Shown here: piece by piece, positions 52,155-60,917 of the stretch
Layout: each line of letters starts with the position of its first letter
How positions within the stretch are numbered: the first letter of the stretch is position 1
DNA from: UBA8389 sp942493385
GTDB taxonomy: Bacteria > Bacteroidota > Bacteroidia > Bacteroidales > UBA1402
Reading direction: 5' to 3'
Assembly (NCBI GenBank): GCA_942493385.1
Contig: OW818699.1
Coordinates: forward strand, 2,852,001-2,916,000
DNA: 64,000 nt
Program-made: the position numbers and the translations under genes
The notes under the pieces: model-generated
Told to the model about the DNA's origin: nothing
Database searches by the model: none
What the model saw: the letters and a program-made list of their open reading frames with translations, nothing else

Positions 52155-52903
52155 AGAACGAACGTCAATCGGTTATTGAAATAAAGAATCTCCGGAAATC
52201 ATTCGGAGCATTGGACGTGTTGAAAAACATCAACTTAAAACTGTATGAAGGTGAGAATTTGGTGATACTTGGCAAATCGGGTACTGGCAAATCGGTCCTG
52301 ATCAAATGTCTTGTCCGTCTGTTGGATGCCGATGAGGGTGACATCCAAATACTTGGCGAAGATGTTCAATCCCTGAACAACAACCATTTGGGTGAGTTGA
52401 GGAAGAAAATTGGGTTTTTGTTTCAGGGTGGAGCGCTTTATGATTCCATGACGGTGAGGCAAAACCTCGAGTTCCCGTTGCATCGAATCAAAGGGGGCTT
52501 GTCGAAAGAGGAAACCAACGACATCGTAACGGAATTGCTTGAACAAGTGGGCTTGGCCGATGTCATCGACAAAATGCCTTCTCAACTTTCGGGTGGGATG
52601 CGCAAACGAATCAGCTTGGCCAGAACCTTGGTGGCCGACCCGCTCATCATGTTGTACGATGAACCTACCACCGGCCTGGATCCGGTGACTTCGGACGAGA
52701 TTAGTACGTTAATCAACAAAGTTCAGAAAAAATACAAAACTTCGTCCATCATCATCACGCACGACATCGAATGCGCCAAGGCTACGGCCGACCGTGTCAT
52801 CATGCTGCAGGACGGTGAGGTCTATATGGAAGGTAGTTTGGCAGAATTCGAACAATCAAAAGACGCAAACATTCAATCATTTTTTAAATCAATTATAAAA
52901 TAA
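52151..52903 (+). CDS. mlaF: MlaF-type ABC ATPase
   Basis: This 250-residue ATPase has Walker A GKSGTGKS, the signature LSGGMRKR, Walker B LIMLYDEPTTGLD and the switch His in IITHD, all as in MlaF/Ttg2A. It powers the permease coded just upstream and ends one base before the MCE gene. Confidence 0.94.
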   Translation: MKNERQSVIEIKNLRKSFGALDVLKNINLKLYEGENLVILGKSGTGKSVLIKCLVRLLDADEGDIQILGEDVQSLNNNHLGELRKKIGFLFQGGALYDSMTVRQNLEFPLHRIKGGLSKEETNDIVTELLEQVGLADVIDKMPSQLSGGMRKRISLARTLVADPLIMLYDEPTTGLDPVTSDEISTLINKVQKKYKTSSIIITHDIECAKATADRVIMLQDGEVYMEGSLAEFEQSKDANIQSFFKSIIK

Positions 52904-53644
52904 ATGGATACACATACTATCGCTTTTAAGATTCGGCTGGGGCTGTTCATCATTGGCGGACTGGCTATTTGTGTTTTGGCACTCTTCATCATTGGTAAAC
53001 AGAAAAACCTGTTTGATCCAGTATTCAAAATCACGTCCGAATTCTACAATGTCAGTGGCCTGCAGGTTGGAAACAAAGTTCGCTTTTCTGGGATTACAGT
53101 GGGTACGGTCGACAACATCAGCATCATCAATGATTCCACCGTACGGGTTGATTTATTGGTCAAAGAGAGTGTCCAGAAGTTCATCAAGAAAGACAGCGAA
53201 GTTGCTATCGGTTCGGAAGGCATTATTGGTGACCGGCTGGTCATCATCACACAGGGTGGCGACGAATCGCCCACCGTAAAGGACGGTCAGCACTTGGATT
53301 CCAATGAACCGATAGAGACGGATGCCATCATGGCCGGCCTTCAGGAGACGGCAGTAAGTGCGGCCATCATTACCGATCAATTGGCCGAAATCATGGTCAA
53401 GATCAATCAGGGCAATGGGACGCTTTCTCGCTTGATTAAGGATGAAAGCATCGCCGAAAACCTCAATCAGACCATTGTAAATCTAAAAAGAAGCAGTCGT
53501 GGTTTGGACGAAAACATGACCGCTGCAAAGAGCAATTTCTTATTCAAGGGTTTCTTCAAAAAGAAGGACAGAGAGGCTCAAAAAAAGAAGGATGTGCTTC
53601 AAGAAAGGAAAGATTCAGTGATCAAAGCAAGAAATAAAAGATAA
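52904..53644 (+). CDS. mlaD: MlaD-like MCE-domain protein
   Basis: This 246-residue protein has an N-terminal membrane anchor (about 11-30) and one MCE domain (about 35-125, with NVSGLQVGNKVRFSGITVGTV and GSEGIIGDRLVII). The C-terminal part is helical, and its last 40 residues are Lys/Arg/Asp-rich. MCE domains form hexameric rings that carry lipid across the periplasm. It acts with MlaE and MlaF and is followed 17 bases later by the barrel gene. Confidence 0.92.
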   Translation: MDTHTIAFKIRLGLFIIGGLAICVLALFIIGKQKNLFDPVFKITSEFYNVSGLQVGNKVRFSGITVGTVDNISIINDSTVRVDLLVKESVQKFIKKDSEVAIGSEGIIGDRLVIITQGGDESPTVKDGQHLDSNEPIETDAIMAGLQETAVSAAIITDQLAEIMVKINQGNGTLSRLIKDESIAENLNQTIVNLKRSSRGLDENMTAAKSNFLFKGFFKKKDREAQKKKDVLQERKDSVIKARNKR

Positions 53645-53661
53645 ATAAGTACCTTTCAGCG

Positions 53662-55458
53662 ATGGAAAGGGCATTAAAAATCATACTCATTTGTTGCATG
53701 GTTTTGGCGTTCGGAAGCGAAACAGCCTTTCCTCAACGCGTGCCTGTTAAAAAGGACTCGGTCTACCTCTACAAAAGGATCGAAAATTTCTCCACACGAA
53801 ACAAGTTCACCAAGTTTGTTTATGGTCTGGTTTTCAAGTCGTACACGGTTAAACAGCGAAAAAAAAAGCTCATTCAGAAGCCTTATCAAGGTTTTGAAGG
53901 GAAGATTATCCGCAAAATCAGTATCGAAACACTGGATCCATTTGGGAATTCCATTGCGGACTCCATTGTTGCTCAACTTAGTACACTTTCCAAAGTTGGA
54001 AATAAGCTCCATCTGAAAACACAGAACCTGACCATTCGAAACTTATTGCTGATTAAGCCCCATCAGCGTTTCGACTCGTTGCTGGTCAAGGAATCAGAGC
54101 GCCTGGTACGCAGCAGGCGATTTGTCAGAGATGTTTCTTTTTTTGTGAAAGCAAGTTCCCCACGGTCGGATTCGGTCGATATTGCCATCAGGGTACTTGA
54201 CAACTGGAGCATTCTGCCTGATATTCAGGTATCTCCAACAAGCACCACCCTCAATCTGACGGATCAGAATTTTCTAGGAATGGGGCACGAGTTCCTCAAT
54301 GGCATTACGGGAAATATTCCCGATGGCATGAAAACGTATCGTACGAATTACTACATTCCCAACATTTGGAACACCTACATCAGTACGGCTTTGCATTATG
54401 AAACGGACTTCAACAACAATTTCAACAAGAGCCTCATCATCGATCGGCCTTTTTATTCTTCGTTTGCCAAATGGGCAGGTGGAGTCTATTTGAAAGATTT
54501 GAGTTCGGTGCGGTCACCATTAAGTTTCAGAAGCAATACTCAGGATTATTGGATCGGGCAGGCACAGCAGCTTATCACTGGTAATTCGGTCGAAAAAAGG
54601 CTGACCAATTTCATCACTGCGACTCGGTATTTGAGAATTCGGTACCTGGACAAGCCAACAGAACAATACGATCCGCTTCACTTCTTCTCGAATGAGGATT
54701 TCTTTTTGACCGGCATTGGGCTTTCCAATAGAAAATACGTTCAGGACAAGTATCTTTTCAAGTATGGGATAACGGAAGATGTGCCTGTGGGAAAGGTTTT
54801 TGCCTTGACTGGCGGGTATCAGTACAAAAATTTGATTGGACGTACGTTCTTGGGGGCTCGCTTTTCGGAGGGGAATTATTACCCTATTGGATATCTGAGT
54901 TCGAACATCGAGTACGAGACATTTTTTCGTGGATCCGTTGCCGAAGAAGGCATTTTCACTGCGGATATGAAGTTTTTCACTTCACTCTTTGAAGTTGGGA
55001 AATGGAAGTTCAGGCAGTTTGTAAAACCGGAAATTACGATTGGCATCAACCGGTTCGCCACGGATAGCTTGACGCTCAACAGCGGTTTTGGGATTGATGG
55101 CTTTAGGAGCAACAAGCTTTCGGGCAGCAGTCGTTTTCTGTTGTCCTTGCAGACGCAGGCTTATGCTCCTTGGGATTTCATCGGTTTCCGATTCGGGCCG
55201 TTTTTCACTTATACGCTTGGAATGTTGGGTACTCCAAATGATGGTTTCGGAAAAAGCAACCTCTATTCGCAATTCGGTTTTGGTGTGCTCATCAAAAATG
55301 AGAACCTGATACTGAACACCTTTCAGTTTTCCTTCTCCTTTTTCCCAATCATACCTGGCAGTGGCTCCAACATCCTGAAAATGAATTCATTCAAAACGAC
55401 TGATTTCGGGTTCAACAATTTCGAAGTGGGGAAACCGGGGGCGAGGGTGTTTCAATAG
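53662..55458 (+). CDS. BamA/TamA-like outer-membrane protein with POTRA-like region
   Basis: This 598-residue protein has a signal peptide (about 1-25), a mixed alpha/beta region of about 160 residues whose spacing (IRKISIETLDPFG, HLKTQNLTIRNLLLIKPHQRFDSLL, FVRDVSFFVKASS) resembles POTRA domains, and a C-terminal barrel rich in aromatic strands. Such proteins belong to the BamA/Omp85 superfamily or its surface-antigen relatives. It lies in the Mla operon where MlaA might be expected; no MlaA or MlaC is present, so it may be the outer-membrane end of this lipid pathway. That function is inferred. Confidence 0.72.
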   Translation: MERALKIILICCMVLAFGSETAFPQRVPVKKDSVYLYKRIENFSTRNKFTKFVYGLVFKSYTVKQRKKKLIQKPYQGFEGKIIRKISIETLDPFGNSIADSIVAQLSTLSKVGNKLHLKTQNLTIRNLLLIKPHQRFDSLLVKESERLVRSRRFVRDVSFFVKASSPRSDSVDIAIRVLDNWSILPDIQVSPTSTTLNLTDQNFLGMGHEFLNGITGNIPDGMKTYRTNYYIPNIWNTYISTALHYETDFNNNFNKSLIIDRPFYSSFAKWAGGVYLKDLSSVRSPLSFRSNTQDYWIGQAQQLITGNSVEKRLTNFITATRYLRIRYLDKPTEQYDPLHFFSNEDFFLTGIGLSNRKYVQDKYLFKYGITEDVPVGKVFALTGGYQYKNLIGRTFLGARFSEGNYYPIGYLSSNIEYETFFRGSVAEEGIFTADMKFFTSLFEVGKWKFRQFVKPEITIGINRFATDSLTLNSGFGIDGFRSNKLSGSSRFLLSLQTQAYAPWDFIGFRFGPFFTYTLGMLGTPNDGFGKSNLYSQFGFGVLIKNENLILNTFQFSFSFFPIIPGSGSNILKMNSFKTTDFGFNNFEVGKPGARVFQ

Positions 55459-55477
55459 TTCGCTTCCTTTTATTTAC

Positions 55478-56425
55478 TTACAACGGGTATTCTTCGAAGG
55501 CGTATAGAACACTGCTCAGATAACGTTCGCCAGTATCTGGAAGAAGTGCCACAATAATTTTCCCTTTGTTTTCAGGTCGTCTGGCCAGTTCGGCGGCGGC
55601 AAAAACGGCGGCGCCGGAGGAAATACCGACAAGCAAGCCTTCTTTCTGAGCCAGTTCGCGACCGGTCAGGATGGCACTGTCGTGGGGTACTTTTAGGATT
55701 TCGTCCACGACGTCACCGTTGTAGGTTTTGGGGATGAAACCGGCACCGATGCCCTGAATTTTGTGGGGGCCAGGTGCGCCACCGGAAAGAACCGGTGATT
55801 CATTGGGTTCCACAGCTACGATTTTGATGTTGGGATTGTGCTTTTTCAGCGTTTCACCAACACCACTGATGGTTCCACCCGTGCCGACGCCGGCTACAAA
55901 AATATCGATCTTGCCGTCTGTGTCGCGCCATATTTCTTCAGCGGTGGTATGCTTGTGAATTTCGGGGTTGGCTGGGTTTTCAAATTGTTGCAGGATGATG
56001 GAACCTGGGGTTTCTTCCTTCAATTCGATGGCCCTGGCTATGGCTGCTTTCATTCCGCCAGAACCAGGTGTCAGCACCAAGGTGGCACCAAGTGCTTTGA
56101 GCAAATTACGACGCTCGATGCTCATGGTTTCGGGCATGGTCAAAATCAGTTTGTAACCTTTGGCGGCTGAAACGAATGCCAGACCGACTCCGGTATTGCC
56201 GCTGGTCGGTTCGATGATGGTGGCTCCGGGTTTCAGCAGCCCTTTTGCTTCAGCGTCATTGACCATGGCCAGTGCGATGCGGTCTTTCACGCTGCCGGCC
56301 GGGTTGAAATACTCCAGCTTGGCAATGATGGTGGCTGGCAATTCTTTAAGGGCGTTGTAATTGGAAAGCTCCAGGAGCGGCGTGTTTCCGACCAGTTCGG
56401 TCAACTGTTTGGCGATTTTGGACAT
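55478..56425 (-). CDS. cysK: Cysteine synthase A
   Basis: This 315-residue PLP enzyme converts O-acetylserine and sulfide to cysteine. The Schiff-base Lys47 lies in NPAGSVKDR, the PLP-phosphate loop TSGNTG follows, and GTGGTISG and a GAGFIPK segment are as in CysK. A TATCTTTG box is at 56458-56465. It diverges from a PLP enzyme of Cys/Met metabolism. Confidence 0.96.
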   Translation of the reverse strand: MSKIAKQLTELVGNTPLLELSNYNALKELPATIIAKLEYFNPAGSVKDRIALAMVNDAEAKGLLKPGATIIEPTSGNTGVGLAFVSAAKGYKLILTMPETMSIERRNLLKALGATLVLTPGSGGMKAAIARAIELKEETPGSIILQQFENPANPEIHKHTTAEEIWRDTDGKIDIFVAGVGTGGTISGVGETLKKHNPNIKIVAVEPNESPVLSGGAPGPHKIQGIGAGFIPKTYNGDVVDEILKVPHDSAILTGRELAQKEGLLVGISSGAAVFAAAELARRPENKGKIIVALLPDTGERYLSSVLYAFEEYPL

Positions 56426-56457
56426 GTTGCGTAGGTATTTGGTTTGATTTTGTGATG

Positions 56458-56465
56458 CAAAGATA
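56458..56465 (-). promoter_or_regulatory. cysK -7 box
   Basis: TATCTTTG on the minus strand, 32 bases from the cysK ATG. Confidence 0.5.
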
Positions 56466-56543
56466 GGGGTGTTTCGAGTGGTGGAAATACCCTACGTATG
56501 GTATAATTCACGATTCATCGTGCAATAGTACAAAAAAAGGACG

Positions 56544-56551
56544 TATTTTTG
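56544..56551 (+). promoter_or_regulatory. -7 box of the PLP enzyme/LuxR pair
   Basis: TATTTTTG ends 33 bases before ATG 56585. Its position makes translation from the in-frame TTG at 56549 implausible. Confidence 0.5.
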
Positions 56552-56584
56552 CAGCAACGAATCCCAGCTAATTCATTCCGCCCA

Positions 56585-57796
56585 ATGAAGTACCAACATT
56601 CCTCCTACCTCAAGCCGGAACCGCACCATGCGTTACAAGTTCCTGTATACCAATCTGTTGCTTTTGAGTTTGACACAGCTGAGGAAATGGAAGCGGCCTT
56701 CACCGGCAAATCGGGCGATCATTGCTATTCAAGAATCACCAATCCGACAGTTCAGTTTTTTGAAGAACGGGTACGAGTTATTTCAGGAGCCACTGGTGTC
56801 ACTGCCTTGAATTCTGGCATGGCTGCCATCAGCAACGCGCTGATTGCCTTGGCGTACAATGGCGCGAACATCGTTACGTCGCCGCATTTGTTTGGAAATA
56901 CGTATTCCTTATTTACCTCTTCCTTAGCGGCTTTTGGAGTTGAAACCCGCTTTTGCGACCTGTGCAATCTGGAGGAAGTGAAGGAATGCATGGACGAAAA
57001 CACCTGCGCTTTGTTTCTGGAAGTCATCACGAACCCACAATTGGAAGTGGTGGATCTCAAAGCTTTATCGCAAGTGGCTCGAGAAGCGGGTGTGCCTGTC
57101 GTCGCCGATACCACCATCGTACCGTTCTGCGCCTGGTCGGCTAAAGACTTCGGCATTGACATCGAATTAATTTCAAGCACCAAATACATTTCGGGTGGAG
57201 CCACCAGCTTGGGTGGCCTCATACTGGACTATGGAACCTTTGATTGGAGCCGATCCAAAAAACTGAACTACCTGTACAAACAAGTTGGGCCCAATGCGTT
57301 CACGTTCAAGTTGAGAAGGGAGATTCACCGCAACTTGGGGGCTTACATGACACCACAAGTGGCTTACCAGCAGACGCTTGGCCTGGAAACCCTGCCATTG
57401 CGCTTCAAGCAGGCTGCCGGTACATGTCTGGAACTCGCCAAACGGCTTCAGTCGGTAAAAGGCATCGTTTCAGTCAATTACACGGGTTTGGAATCGAATC
57501 CTTTTGCCTCGCTTAGCCTGAAACAATTTGGTCCACTGCCCGGTGCCATGTTGACTTTCGACCTGGAAAGCCGAGCCCAATGTTTTGCCTTCATGAACCG
57601 GTTGAAACTCATCAAACGTGCCACCAACCTATTCGACAACAAGTCGTTGGCTATTCATCCGGCCAGTACCATTTTCGGCACGTTCCCCGCATCTGTTCGG
57701 GAGGAAATGGACGTACGCGACACCACCATTCGTTTGTCGGTAGGTTTGGAAGACGTGGAGGAATTGCTGAACGACATCCAACAAAGCCTTGCATGA
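56585..57796 (+). CDS. Cys/Met metabolism PLP-dependent enzyme (cystathionine gamma-synthase family)
   Basis: This 403-residue enzyme carries the fold-type I Schiff-base lysine at K200 in SSTKYISGGATSLGG, preceded by VVADTTIVPF, and an N-terminal segment VPVYQSVAFEF. These are family features of O-acetylhomoserine sulfhydrylase, cystathionine gamma-synthase and methionine gamma-lyase; the exact activity cannot be told. It diverges from cysK. Its last four bases overlap a LuxR-type regulator gene (ATGA), indicating coupling. Confidence 0.9.
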   Translation: MKYQHSSYLKPEPHHALQVPVYQSVAFEFDTAEEMEAAFTGKSGDHCYSRITNPTVQFFEERVRVISGATGVTALNSGMAAISNALIALAYNGANIVTSPHLFGNTYSLFTSSLAAFGVETRFCDLCNLEEVKECMDENTCALFLEVITNPQLEVVDLKALSQVAREAGVPVVADTTIVPFCAWSAKDFGIDIELISSTKYISGGATSLGGLILDYGTFDWSRSKKLNYLYKQVGPNAFTFKLRREIHRNLGAYMTPQVAYQQTLGLETLPLRFKQAAGTCLELAKRLQSVKGIVSVNYTGLESNPFASLSLKQFGPLPGAMLTFDLESRAQCFAFMNRLKLIKRATNLFDNKSLAIHPASTIFGTFPASVREEMDVRDTTIRLSVGLEDVEELLNDIQQSLA

Positions 57797-58440
57797 AAAA
57801 CGTCATTCTAGCTGACAATCAGGATATAACCCGCGCTGGACTGCTCTATTTCCTGAAGCAGACAGCTGGTGAAACGCGCTTGTTGGAGGCCTTTTCCAAA
57901 AAAGAATTGCTGGCTGAACTGACTTCCGCACAAGACGCTTTGGTTATCATCGACTATACCTTGTTCGATATGACTGGGCCTGATAATCTGTTGAACCTCA
58001 GCGCCCGTTTCAAGCATGCCCATTTCCTGCTCTTTTCGGAGGAACTCAGCGAGGATTTCCTGCGCACGGTCGTTCCTGGCTGCGAGTCCATCAGCGTGTT
58101 GTTCAAGGATGCCACGCAGGATGAGATCCAGGCTGCACTGAACCTGACACTCAAGAAAGAACGTTTTTTAAGTACCCGGGCAACCAACCTGCTCATGGGC
58201 AAGAGGATTTCTGCCGTCATAAAAGAAAATGCCCTGACAAATACGGAACAAGACATTCTCCGCTTACTGGCTTTGGGCAAAACAACCAAGGAAATCGCTC
58301 AGGAGCGTTTTTCCAGCGTTCACACCATCACGACGCATCGCAAGAATATTTTCAGGAAATTGGAAGTGAATACGGTCTACGAAGCTACCAAATACGCGCT
58401 CAGGGCTGGGGTGGTGGATTCGGCCGAGTATTATATTTAA
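57793..58440 (+). CDS. LuxR-family response regulator without adjacent kinase
   Basis: This 215-residue protein has a receiver-like domain with acidic residue D8, phospho-acceptor candidate D54 in VIIDYTLF, a Ser at the switch position (FSEE) and K105, and a LuxR-type helix-turn-helix (about 148-205, LTNTEQDILRLLALGKTTKEIA). The acidic pair before the loop is D-N rather than D-D. No histidine kinase is adjacent. It is translationally coupled to the PLP enzyme gene, hinting at control of sulfur amino-acid genes. ATG 57793 is used; earlier in-frame codons lie inside the upstream gene. Confidence 0.88.
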   Translation: MKNVILADNQDITRAGLLYFLKQTAGETRLLEAFSKKELLAELTSAQDALVIIDYTLFDMTGPDNLLNLSARFKHAHFLLFSEELSEDFLRTVVPGCESISVLFKDATQDEIQAALNLTLKKERFLSTRATNLLMGKRISAVIKENALTNTEQDILRLLALGKTTKEIAQERFSSVHTITTHRKNIFRKLEVNTVYEATKYALRAGVVDSAEYYI

Positions 58441-58555
58441 GGTTCAGATACCGCATTGAACAACATTTTGGATTATTGTTGGATTTTGATGGCTCCCAGT
58501 TGGATGGTTTGATGTACCTATTTGTTTCCTTTGCTGAATTCTAAATCGAACAGAC

Positions 58556-59722
58556 ATGAAAAAGACGCTTCTGCTACTGATTTCTATCACCCTGCTTTTC
58601 AACTTGCAAGCCCAGAAAACCTATCAAATAACGGGCCAACTCACCAATCAGAATAATGAGAAAATCACCATCAGTTACTTTGACGGAGAAAAGAACGTTG
58701 AGAATTCAACCGTAGCTGTAGACGGGAAATTCACGTTGACCGGCCCCGCACCTGCTCAACCTGTTGTCGTTCGGCTAAATACATCTTTAGACAGAAATAT
58801 TTATCTGGGCGAGCAAAAGGCTTCCATGTTTATTCCTGCACAACCCTTGGAAGTGGTGTTGAGCGAGAATTGCATATTGACGGTAACCGGCAATGCACAA
58901 GATCTAAATTTTGCGACAGTTACAGGTGATCGCTACAATGGGGGTTTTAATAAATTGCGTGTTGCCGATGAACCCTTCACCAGAAAAATGACCGAATTGC
59001 AAGGCTATCTTTCACAGGCAAAAAAAATGGGTGTGACGGATGGTCTGAATGATATCGGAAAAAGCATGCTCGAAGTAAGAAATCAGTCAATTGCCATCCG
59101 AAAAAAGATGATAGCCGAAAACCCTTCCGAATTTGTTTCTGCCTGGCTGTTATCCATAATGGCCAAAGAATATGACGTAACAAGTTTGAAAGCCGCCTAT
59201 GGGTCATTAGATGAAAATGTGAAACAAACGACTTACGGACAAGCAGTTGCAGCTCGCATTCAAGTTGTTGCAGCTACTGAAGGTGGAAAATCCGCTCCCG
59301 GTTTTTCCAAACCCGGTGTTGATGGAAAACTGATTAGCTTGGACCAATTTAAGGGAAAATACCTTTTGCTCGATTTTTGGGGCAGTTGGTGCGGACCTTG
59401 TCGGGCTTCGAATCCACATTTGAAAGAATTGTATGCCACATACAAAGACAAAGGCTTTGAAATTCTGGGTATTGCCTGCGAAAAAGCACCCAATCTGGCA
59501 GACGCCATCAGTTCGTGGAAAAAAGCCATCGAAAAGGATGGACTTCCTTGGACGCAGGTCATCAACAATGAAACCGATTCAAAGGTGGATTTGATAAAGC
59601 TTTATGGCATTGACGCTTTCCCAACCAAAGTGCTTTTGGACACCAAAGGCAACATCGTAGCCAGATGGGTTGGAAGCAATGGAAATGAATTGGATTTGAA
59701 ACTGAAGGATCTTTTTAAATAA
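58556..59722 (+). CDS. TlpA-type thioredoxin with DUF4369-like N-terminal domain (copy 1)
   Basis: This 388-residue periplasmic or envelope protein has a signal peptide (residues 1-19), a DUF4369-like beta domain (YQITGQLTNQNNEKITISYF), a helical middle and a C-terminal thioredoxin domain with active site WCGPC and the cis-Pro segment IDAFPTKVLLD. It should reduce or rearrange disulfides outside the cytoplasm. It is followed 3 bases later by a second protein of the same architecture, 389 residues long. Confidence 0.92.
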   Translation: MKKTLLLLISITLLFNLQAQKTYQITGQLTNQNNEKITISYFDGEKNVENSTVAVDGKFTLTGPAPAQPVVVRLNTSLDRNIYLGEQKASMFIPAQPLEVVLSENCILTVTGNAQDLNFATVTGDRYNGGFNKLRVADEPFTRKMTELQGYLSQAKKMGVTDGLNDIGKSMLEVRNQSIAIRKKMIAENPSEFVSAWLLSIMAKEYDVTSLKAAYGSLDENVKQTTYGQAVAARIQVVAATEGGKSAPGFSKPGVDGKLISLDQFKGKYLLLDFWGSWCGPCRASNPHLKELYATYKDKGFEILGIACEKAPNLADAISSWKKAIEKDGLPWTQVINNETDSKVDLIKLYGIDAFPTKVLLDTKGNIVARWVGSNGNELDLKLKDLFK

Positions 59723-59725
59723 GTT

Positions 59726-60895
59726 ATGAAACGAATTAAACATTGCATGTTGCTGATGGTGTTTGCCTTTCTATTTTTAGGAGGGGCGGTCGCACAGCAG
59801 AAAAAACAGATTCAAATTACCGGCAAGGTCCAGTTTTTGAATCCGGATTTTTTTAAAAAGTACAATGCCGTTTGGCTTATTAAGGGAATTGGCAAGCAGG
59901 CCAAAACCGTTGATTCGACTAGGATCAATGCGGATGGCAGCTTCAGCTTTACCGTCGAAACGAAACCTGCTCTTTATCAACTGGATATCGTGAAATGGCA
60001 AACGGTCAGCTTTTGGGCGGACGATAACATCAACGTTACCTGCCGGGGTTACGATACTGCCCGAATCAAAGCTAGAAATTCAGGCTTTATTTCGGTTGAA
60101 AGCAATTCGGATGCCAACCGACTCATCAATACGGCTGTCTTTGGAAAATACCTCGATAAGAAGCTGTTGGACGAAGTCCTCGCCGAAGGTTTTGCGGCTC
60201 AGAGGGCCTTGGCAACCGATTCCACATGGTTCAAAGCATATCGGAAACAGGGACTGTATCGTCAAATTGAAGCGCAGAGCGACGACCGAATCAAATGGAT
60301 GGTTCAAAACTATCCGAACAACCCTGCCACGGTGTATCTGATCTCCCTGCTTGACTGGAAAAACAATTCGAATTTTATGTTGGCTGAGCTAAATCAACGG
60401 CTTGCCACAACCCCGGACTTCGAGGAAGCCCTTCAGCTTAAGAATGAGATCTTAGAGGAACAAGCTACGGCAAAAATCACTCAAAGCGGAAGTTTGATAC
60501 CCAATATTTCCTATCCAGGTGTGGACGGAAAAAACATCGCTTTAAGTTCCTTCAAAGGAAAATACGTCATTCTGGATTTTTGGGCCAGTTGGTGTGGTCC
60601 TTGCCGGAAGTCAATACCTAAATTGAAGGAATTGTATGCCCAATACAAAAACAAAGGGCTTGAAATAATGAGCGTTTCCATCGATACGGACAACGCTGCC
60701 TGGCGAAAAGCCATGGACGACGAATCGATGCCGTGGACGCAGGTGCTTAGCCCAAACAAAGATAAAACGTTGAAGGACTTCAGCATTCAGGGTGTTCCGA
60801 CCTTATTTTTGATCGATCGGGATGGGCTGATTGTGGAGAAATTCACAGGCTACAATCCGAGACTGGAGGACTTGCTGAAAGCCAATTTAAAATGA
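59726..60895 (+). CDS. TlpA-type thioredoxin with DUF4369-like N-terminal domain (copy 2)
   Basis: This 389-residue protein has the same layout as the preceding one: signal peptide, N-terminal DUF4369-like region (IQITGKVQFLNPDF), and thioredoxin domain with WASWCGPC and IQGVPTLFLIDRDG. The thioredoxin parts are clearly related and the N-terminal parts more divergent, as after an old tandem duplication. It precedes the DMT permease by 22 bases. Confidence 0.92.
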   Translation: MKRIKHCMLLMVFAFLFLGGAVAQQKKQIQITGKVQFLNPDFFKKYNAVWLIKGIGKQAKTVDSTRINADGSFSFTVETKPALYQLDIVKWQTVSFWADDNINVTCRGYDTARIKARNSGFISVESNSDANRLINTAVFGKYLDKKLLDEVLAEGFAAQRALATDSTWFKAYRKQGLYRQIEAQSDDRIKWMVQNYPNNPATVYLISLLDWKNNSNFMLAELNQRLATTPDFEEALQLKNEILEEQATAKITQSGSLIPNISYPGVDGKNIALSSFKGKYVILDFWASWCGPCRKSIPKLKELYAQYKNKGLEIMSVSIDTDNAAWRKAMDDESMPWTQVLSPNKDKTLKDFSIQGVPTLFLIDRDGLIVEKFTGYNPRLEDLLKANLK

Positions 60896-60917
60896 CCGTT
60901 CGTAAGAACATTTTCAG

